NCBI GenBank assembly: GCA_965214295.1 | Contig: OZ243944.1 | Span: forward strand, 682,001 to 746,000 | From: JAJDUF01 sp965214295 | GTDB lineage: Bacteria; Chloroflexota; UBA11872; UBA12225; JAJDUF01 | Reading direction: 5' to 3' | DNA length: 64,000 nucleotides | Part shown: positions 57,946-64,000 of the stretch, piece by piece | Numbering within the stretch: the first letter of the stretch is position 1 | Layout of the letters: each line of letters opens with the position of its first letter | The notes under the pieces: model-generated | Database searches by the model: none | What the model was told of the DNA's origin: nothing | What the model saw: only the letters and a program-made list of their open reading frames with translations | Program-made: the position numbers and the translations under genes

Positions 57946-58770
57946 TTAGCGCGTGCGCCGGCGCAGGATGAACTTATTGGTGTACTTGCGCCGCCGGGTG
58001 CGATAGCCCAGCGCCGGCTTGCCCCAAGGCGTCTGCGGCTGGCCACCGATAGGCGACTTCGCTTCACCGCCACCGTGCGGATGGTCGGCCGGACTCATGA
58101 CTGAGCCTCGCACCGTCGGTCTGCGCCCCAACCAGCGGCTACGCCCCGCCTTCCCGATGCTGACGTTCTCATGGTCGGGATTGCTGACCCGGCCAATCGT
58201 CGCCAGGCAGCGCACGTGAATGCGCCGCACCTCGCCGGAGGGCATCCGCACCACTCCATAGTCACCCTCACGCGCCATCAGCTGCGCGGCCGCCCCGGCA
58301 CCGCGTACCAACGCACCGCCGCGGCCGATATGCAGCTCAATGTTGTGAATGTCCATACCGAACGGGATATGCGTCAGCGGCAGCGCATTGCCCGCACGGA
58401 TTGCCGCGTCCGGTCCGGACTCCACCGTATCACCGACGCGCAAGCCGTGCGGTGCCAGGATGTACCGCTTCTCCCCGTCACGATAAGCGACCAACGCGAT
58501 CCGCCCAGAGCGGTTGGGATCGTACTCGATAGTCTGCACGCGCGCCGGAATGCCTATCTTGTCGCGCTTGAAATCAATCAGGCGATACTGCCGCTTGTGC
58601 CCACCACCGCGATGGCGCACCGTGATCTTGCCGCGATTGTTGCGGCCTGCCCGCGACTTCTTCGGTTTCGTGAGGGGCCGATAGCGTCGTTTCGTCGTCA
58701 GCTCGTCGAACGAGGCTACACTCATCCCCCGTCTACCCGGGGACGTTGGCTTATACTGTCGTACAGGCAT
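57946..58770 (-). CDS. rplB: 50S ribosomal protein L2
   Basis: A 274-residue L2, needed for subunit joining and peptidyl transfer. NNRGKITVRHRGGGHKRQYR, IEYDPNRSGRIALVAYRDGE, ARSAGRSRWLG-type segment (seen as GKAGRSRWLGRRPTVRGSVM) and SPADHPHGGGEAKSPIG with the essential His. Confidence 0.97.
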   Translation of the reverse strand: MPVRQYKPTSPGRRGMSVASFDELTTKRRYRPLTKPKKSRAGRNNRGKITVRHRGGGHKRQYRLIDFKRDKIGIPARVQTIEYDPNRSGRIALVAYRDGEKRYILAPHGLRVGDTVESGPDAAIRAGNALPLTHIPFGMDIHNIELHIGRGGALVRGAGAAAQLMAREGDYGVVRMPSGEVRRIHVRCLATIGRVSNPDHENVSIGKAGRSRWLGRRPTVRGSVMSPADHPHGGGEAKSPIGGQPQTPWGKPALGYRTRRRKYTNKFILRRRTR

Positions 58771-58819
58771 GAATCTTCCTTGGCGTCAGGCTGCTGCCCA
58801 CCTACAAGGCCAGCGACGA

Positions 58820-59119
58820 TTAACCCTCGAAGACATCAATCGTCTGGCCTTCTTCCAGCGTCACAATCGCTTTCTTCCACGCCGCCGTGCGACCGAGCGT
58901 GCGCCCCCAACGACGCACTTTGCCCCGCATGTTAATCGTATTCACGGCGACGACATCCACGTCGAACGCTTGCTCGACCGCGGCCTTGATCTCCAGCTTG
59001 TTCACCCCCGGCCGCACGTTGAACACGTACTTATGCTGGACCGACATCTCGGTCCCTTTCTCCGTGATCCGCGGGCTGACAATCACGTCCCACAACTGCG
59101 CTTCACGCTCTACTGCCAC
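58820..59119 (-). CDS. rplW: 50S ribosomal protein L23
   Basis: A 99-residue L23 at the tunnel exit. LWDVIVSPRITEKGTEMSVQ, KYVFNVRPGVNKLEIKAAVE and VAVNTINMRGKVRRWGRTLG match; the C-terminus ends TIDVFEG. Confidence 0.96.
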   Translation of the reverse strand: MAVEREAQLWDVIVSPRITEKGTEMSVQHKYVFNVRPGVNKLEIKAAVEQAFDVDVVAVNTINMRGKVRRWGRTLGRTAAWKKAIVTLEEGQTIDVFEG

Positions 59120-59125
59120 GACCGC

Positions 59126-59851
59126 TTACTCCTCGGATGACTCCGCCACCGCCGCCGTATCTGTCGCTACCGTCGCCGCCGTGGCGCCGCTTGCGGCCTC
59201 CGCCGCCGCGATGGCGCGGCCGTTGATGCACGGGAAACGCGCCTCCACCTGCCGCGCCGCCTCAACCGCCATCACGATCCGTTCGGCACGCAGCAGGTCC
59301 AGGACGCACACGCCGGCGGCACCGACCGTGCGGACGTGCGGCAGGTTACGTGCCGACAAGCGCACGTTGGGCATGGCGTCATGCAACACCAGCAAGACGG
59401 AGCGGGACCTCGCTACCTGGAAGAGAATGTCTCGCAGCGCGCGCGTGCTGGGCACGTCCAAGCCGAGTTCGTCCAGCAGGACGAGGCGGTCCTCGCGTAC
59501 CACGCTCGACAGCGCCGAGCGCAAGGCGAGGGAACGCATCTTGCGCGGCATCTTCTGGCGGTAACTCCGCGGGTGCGGCCCGAAAACCACTCCCCCACCG
59601 CGCCAATGTGGGGCGCGGCGGCTACCCTGCCGCGCGCGGCCGCTGCCCTTCTGACGCCAGACCTTGCGCGTCGAGCCGCGCACAAAGCCGCGCGTCTTGG
59701 TGCTCGCCGTGCCCTGGCGCCGATCCGCCAGTTGGCGGACGACCGCCTGGTGCAGGACCGCTTCATGCGGCTCGATGCCGAAAACGTCGTCTCGCAGGTG
59801 TACCAGGTCAACCGGATCACCTTCAACGGTCACAACTGCTACCTCAGGCAT
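59126..59851 (-). CDS. rplD: 50S ribosomal protein L4 with Ala-rich tail
   Basis: L4 core at residues 1-210: VLHQAVVRQLADRRQGTAST, STRKVWRQKGSGRARQGSRR, PHWRGGGVVFGPHPRSYRQK and MRSLALRSALSS. After PCINGRA a tail of about 30 Ala/Thr/Val residues ends in ESSEE. The last codons of rplC overlap the start by eight bases. Confidence 0.95.
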   Translation of the reverse strand: MPEVAVVTVEGDPVDLVHLRDDVFGIEPHEAVLHQAVVRQLADRRQGTASTKTRGFVRGSTRKVWRQKGSGRARQGSRRAPHWRGGGVVFGPHPRSYRQKMPRKMRSLALRSALSSVVREDRLVLLDELGLDVPSTRALRDILFQVARSRSVLLVLHDAMPNVRLSARNLPHVRTVGAAGVCVLDLLRAERIVMAVEAARQVEARFPCINGRAIAAAEAASGATAATVATDTAAVAESSEE

Positions 59852-60473
59852 CTCGGTGCCTCTTACTAATCAGGAGTAAGCCCTCGCGTGGACCGGGAAC
59901 GGCGCCGCGCAGCAGCAGCAGGTTACGCTCCGGGTCGGCGCGGACAACCAACAGATTGGGCACCGTCACGCGGCTGCCACCCATTCGCCCGGCCATCCGG
60001 CGCCCCTTTTGCACGCGGCTGAGGGTCGTCCCAGCGCCAATCGAGCCAGGCGCCCGCAGGCGGTCCGACTGTCCATGCGTCCGCGGTCCCCCGCGAAAAC
60101 CGTGGCGCTTGACCACGCCCTGAAACCCTTTCCCCTTCGAGGTTCCCGTCACACTCACCCGCTCACCCGGCGCAAAAATGCTCACGTTCAACTTTTGGCC
60201 GACTTCATACTCCGCCGGGGTCTTCACTCGCCACTCACGCAGATGACGCAGGAACGGCAGGTCCTTGAGGTGCCCGCGCTGGGGCTGCTTCAACTTGCGG
60301 GGCTGTGCCGCCTCAAACCCGAGTTGGATCGCGTCGTAGCCATCGCTTGCCACCGTCTTCACCTGCGTCACGTAGCAGGGACCCGCCTCGACGACGGTCA
60401 CCGGAACGGTGTGACCTTCCTCATCGAAGACCTGGGTCATGCCGATCTTACGGCCCATTAGCCCGTTGGCCAT
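59844..60473 (-). CDS. rplC: 50S ribosomal protein L3
   Basis: A 209-residue L3: GLMGRKIGMTQVFDEEGHTV, VTVVEAGPCYVTQVKT, SKGKGFQGVVKRHGFRGGPR and HGQSDRLRAPGSIGAGTTLS. ATG 60473 follows GCGGAGTATAGTG. Confidence 0.96.
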   Translation of the reverse strand: MANGLMGRKIGMTQVFDEEGHTVPVTVVEAGPCYVTQVKTVASDGYDAIQLGFEAAQPRKLKQPQRGHLKDLPFLRHLREWRVKTPAEYEVGQKLNVSIFAPGERVSVTGTSKGKGFQGVVKRHGFRGGPRTHGQSDRLRAPGSIGAGTTLSRVQKGRRMAGRMGGSRVTVPNLLVVRADPERNLLLLRGAVPGPREGLLLISKRHRDA

Positions 60474-60542
60474 CACTATACTCCGCTTGGACCTGTCGCC
60501 GGGCACCGCTTCCCTTGCAGACGGACGCCTCGACCGACAGTG

Positions 60543-60851
60543 CTACAGCTTGATCTCGATGTCTACTCCGGCCGGCAGGTTCAACCGCATCAAGGCGTCA
60601 ACCGTCTTGGAAGTCGGCTCCAAGACATCAATCAGCCGCTTGTGTGTCCGCATCTCGAACTGCTCGCGCGAGTCCTTGTCAATGAAGGGCGAGCGGATGA
60701 CGGTGTACTTACTGATATCCGTCGGCAGCGGCACCGGACCGGCGACATCGGAGCCGGTGCGTTGGGCAGCGTCGATGATCTGGCGAGCCGACTCGTCGAG
60801 AGTCTTGTGATCGAAGGCCTTCAACCGAATGCGAATACGTTGCCCTGGCAA
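60543..60851 (-). CDS. rpsJ: 30S ribosomal protein S10
   Basis: A 102-residue S10 (also NusE in antitermination). IRIRLKAFDHKTLDESARQI, GPVPLPTDISKYTVIRSPFI and EQFEMRTHKRLIDVLEPTSK are diagnostic. The start codon is TTG, with GGAGGAAGAGC well placed before it, which is unusual for a highly expressed gene. Confidence 0.95.
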   Translation of the reverse strand: MPGQRIRIRLKAFDHKTLDESARQIIDAAQRTGSDVAGPVPLPTDISKYTVIRSPFIDKDSREQFEMRTHKRLIDVLEPTSKTVDALMRLNLPAGVDIEIKL

Positions 60852-60891
60852 GCTCTTCCTCCAATGTCACGCTACGGTGGTGGGGCGGGCC

Positions 60892-62094
<1,203 letters not shown>

Positions 62095-62286
62095 GATCGC
62101 TCCTGCTCCCCTACACCAGAGTCCTAGCATATGTGCTACCGCCATAAAGCCGGCAGTAGCCAACTACCTGCGTTGACGTATCCACTTGTACCGCCGCGAT
62201 GGAACCTTGAGAGCTCAATTCTGGAGAGACCGCTCCTATACCGTCTCTCTGATCACTGGCTCCTGCTGAGGACACGCGCGGAGACG

Positions 62287-64000
62287 CTACAACGACGCGA
62301 GCGCTGCCTCAACTCGGTTGCTACGCACTGGTTCGTATAGCGCAAACTCCATGGAGTACGTGCCACGCCCCTGTGTCAGCGAGCGCAGCGTATTCACGTA
62401 CCCAAACATCGCGGCCAGCGGAACCATAGCCTCGACAACGTGTGTGCCTGCACCGGCCTCCAAGCCTTCGACACGACCACGCCTTGCGCTTAGGTCTCCT
62501 ATAATATCACCTAGGCTCGCTTCCGGCACGACAACTTCCACGTGCATAATCGGCTCCAGCATCATCGGAGTTGCGTCACGCACTGCTGCCCGCAACGCCA
62601 TGGACCCGGCGATGCGAAACGCGATCTCCGACGAATCGACCTCGTGGTACGACCCATCGTAGAGCGTAGCCCGCAAATCCACGAGCCGGAAGCCCTGCGG
62701 CCCCCCACTCTCCAGCGCCTCCCGCACGCCGTCTTCGACCGCCGGAATGTACTCTCGCGGTATCGCCCCCCCGACGATCTTGTTGACGAACTCGAACCCA
62801 CTCCCGCGCGGCAGTGGCTCTATCTCCAGCCAAGCATGGCCGAACTGACCACGACCGCCCGTCTGCCGGACGAACCGCCCCTCACCCTTGGCCGGCCGCG
62901 TAATCGTCTCGGTGAAGGCCACCTGCAGCTTGCCGACGTTGGCCCCGACGCGGTACTCGCGCAGCATCCGGTTGACGATCACCTCCAAATGTAGCTCACC
63001 CATCCCGGAGATGATCGTCTGCCCCGTCTCGTGATCGGTCCGCGTCTGGAAAGTGGGGTCTTCTTCCGCCAGCCGCGCCAGCGCAATGCCCAGCCGATCC
63101 TGATCGGCGGTGGTCTTCGGCTCGATGGCTTGCGAAATGACCGGCTCCGGGAAGTTAATGGATTCCAGAATGACCGGATGGTCGGGATCGGTGAGCGTGT
63201 GGCCCGTCACCGTGCTCTTGAGTCCCACCGCCGCCGCAATGTCCCCGGCGAAGACCTCCGACACATCTTCCCGCTCGTTCGCGTGCATCATGACCAGCCG
63301 GCCAAGACGCTCCCGTTTCCCCGTCGTAGCATTGAGCAGATAGGTGCCGGTCCGGAGCGTGCCGGAATACACCCGCAGGTACGTGAGCTTCCCCGCAAAC
63401 GGGTCGGCCACAATCTTGAACGCGATGGCCGCGAACGGCGCCGCATCGTCAACTGGGCAGACCACCTCCGCATCGTCCTCGTTTCTACCGCGGATCGGCG
63501 GCACGTCCAGCGGCGACGGGAGATAGTCAATCACCGCATCCAGCAGCAGCTGGATCCCTTTGTTCCGCAACGCGGCCCCGCAGAGCACCGGCACCAGGGT
63601 AGTGCTCACGGTCGCCCGCCGCAGCGCCGCCCGCAGCTCCTCCACCGGCAGCGTTTCGCCCTCCAAGTAGCGATCCAGCAGCTCGTCGTCGGTCTCGACA
63701 ATCGCCTCGACCAGTTTGTCGTGGTAAGCCTGGGACTCGGCCTCGTATTCCTCGGGAATCGGGATGACCTGACGCTTGGTCCCCAGATCGTCACCGTGGA
63801 CAACGGCCTGCATCGCTAGGAGGTCAATGACGCCCTGGAACTCCGCCTCTTGCCCTACCGGCAGCTGAACGGGGACCGGGTTCGCCCCCAGCCGGTCGCG
63901 GATCATGCCCACGCAGCGGTGGAAGTCCGCACCCACACGATCCATCTTGTTGATAAAGGCAATCCGCGGTACGCTGTAGTGGTCGGCCTGCCGCCATACC
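62287..64000 (-). CDS. fusA: Elongation factor G, C-terminal part (clipped at window edge)
   Basis: The frame stays open to base 64000, so the N-terminal GTPase part is missing. The visible part starts within the G domain (WRQADHYSVPRIAFINKMDR, with the NKxD motif). Domain II has VPVLCGAALRNKGIQLLLDA, domain III FPEPVISQAIEPKT, and domain IV the RQTGGRGQFGHAWLEIEP strand. Domain V ends with HVEVVVPEASLGDIIGDLSA and RRGRVEG. The C-terminal is complete, ending AALASL. Confidence 0.96.
   Translation of the reverse strand, partial: VWRQADHYSVPRIAFINKMDRVGADFHRCVGMIRDRLGANPVPVQLPVGQEAEFQGVIDLLAMQAVVHGDDLGTKRQVIPIPEEYEAESQAYHDKLVEAIVETDDELLDRYLEGETLPVEELRAALRRATVSTTLVPVLCGAALRNKGIQLLLDAVIDYLPSPLDVPPIRGRNEDDAEVVCPVDDAAPFAAIAFKIVADPFAGKLTYLRVYSGTLRTGTYLLNATTGKRERLGRLVMMHANEREDVSEVFAGDIAAAVGLKSTVTGHTLTDPDHPVILESINFPEPVISQAIEPKTTADQDRLGIALARLAEEDPTFQTRTDHETGQTIISGMGELHLEVIVNRMLREYRVGANVGKLQVAFTETITRPAKGEGRFVRQTGGRGQFGHAWLEIEPLPRGSGFEFVNKIVGGAIPREYIPAVEDGVREALESGGPQGFRLVDLRATLYDGSYHEVDSSEIAFRIAGSMALRAAVRDATPMMLEPIMHVEVVVPEASLGDIIGDLSARRGRVEGLEAGAGTHVVEAMVPLAAMFGYVNTLRSLTQGRGTYSMEFALYEPVRSNRVEAALASL

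Overview
The window comes from a GC-rich bacterial chromosome with dense protein coding. I recognised no rRNA, tRNA, prophage, transposase or CRISPR array. Gene content points to a member of the Chloroflexota: secA next to prfB, DUF2851 and DUF5678 proteins, a retropepsin-like protease, PQQ-type propellers, a zinc-type S14 and short palindromic repeats between genes. Class-level placement is inference only; the rpl/rps proteins, EF-Tu and SecA would settle it.

Layout. 1-6.5 kb: a clipped oxidoreductase, polyprenyl synthase and galU, a DUF433 protein, the RNA ligase-like phosphodiesterase ThpR, a rhodanese, and three related VOC (glyoxalase-fold) domains in two genes. 6.5-16.2 kb: a mutS-acetyltransferase-mutL unit, then secA and prfB. 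prfB is read through a programmed +1 frameshift. 16.2-20 kb: a two-gene DUF5678/retropepsin cassette, a methyltransferase and a secreted glycoside-hydrolase-like protein. 20-26 kb: comF, a methylmalonyl-CoA epimerase-like protein, and envelope/polysaccharide genes (LCP protein, TagA/WecG, a MraY/WecA-type transferase, a CapD-like epimerase). 26-33.5 kb: a probable sugar-acid catabolic group (TIM-barrel isomerase, fumarylacetoacetase-family hydrolase, NAD-epimerase, glycerate 2-kinase, IlvD/arabonate-type dehydratase). 33.6-47.5 kb: murE, DUF2851, a sigma-70 factor, a Clp-fold protease pair, a DUF1080 protein, a GreA with an extra integrase-like N-terminal domain, a tungsten aldehyde oxidoreductase, an orphan DNA methyltransferase and a secreted propeller. 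47.7-64 kb: the str/S10/spc ribosomal superoperon on the minus strand, fusA to rpsM, without map and ending before rpsK, rpsD, rpoA and rplQ.

The most unusual feature is a dispersed 41-bp palindromic element with nine clear or near-complete copies plus one half copy. Its arms covary between copies, and the consensus has no stop codon in any of the six frames. Several copies lie inside genes and are translated as part of MutS, release factor 2, a CapD-like epimerase (twice), a TIM-barrel enzyme (tandem pair) and the N-terminus of a DNA methyltransferase. It resembles REP/MITE or Rickettsia palindromic elements in behaviour, but I do not recognise the sequence. A second, 28-bp palindrome occurs before secA and exactly over the rplO stop codon.
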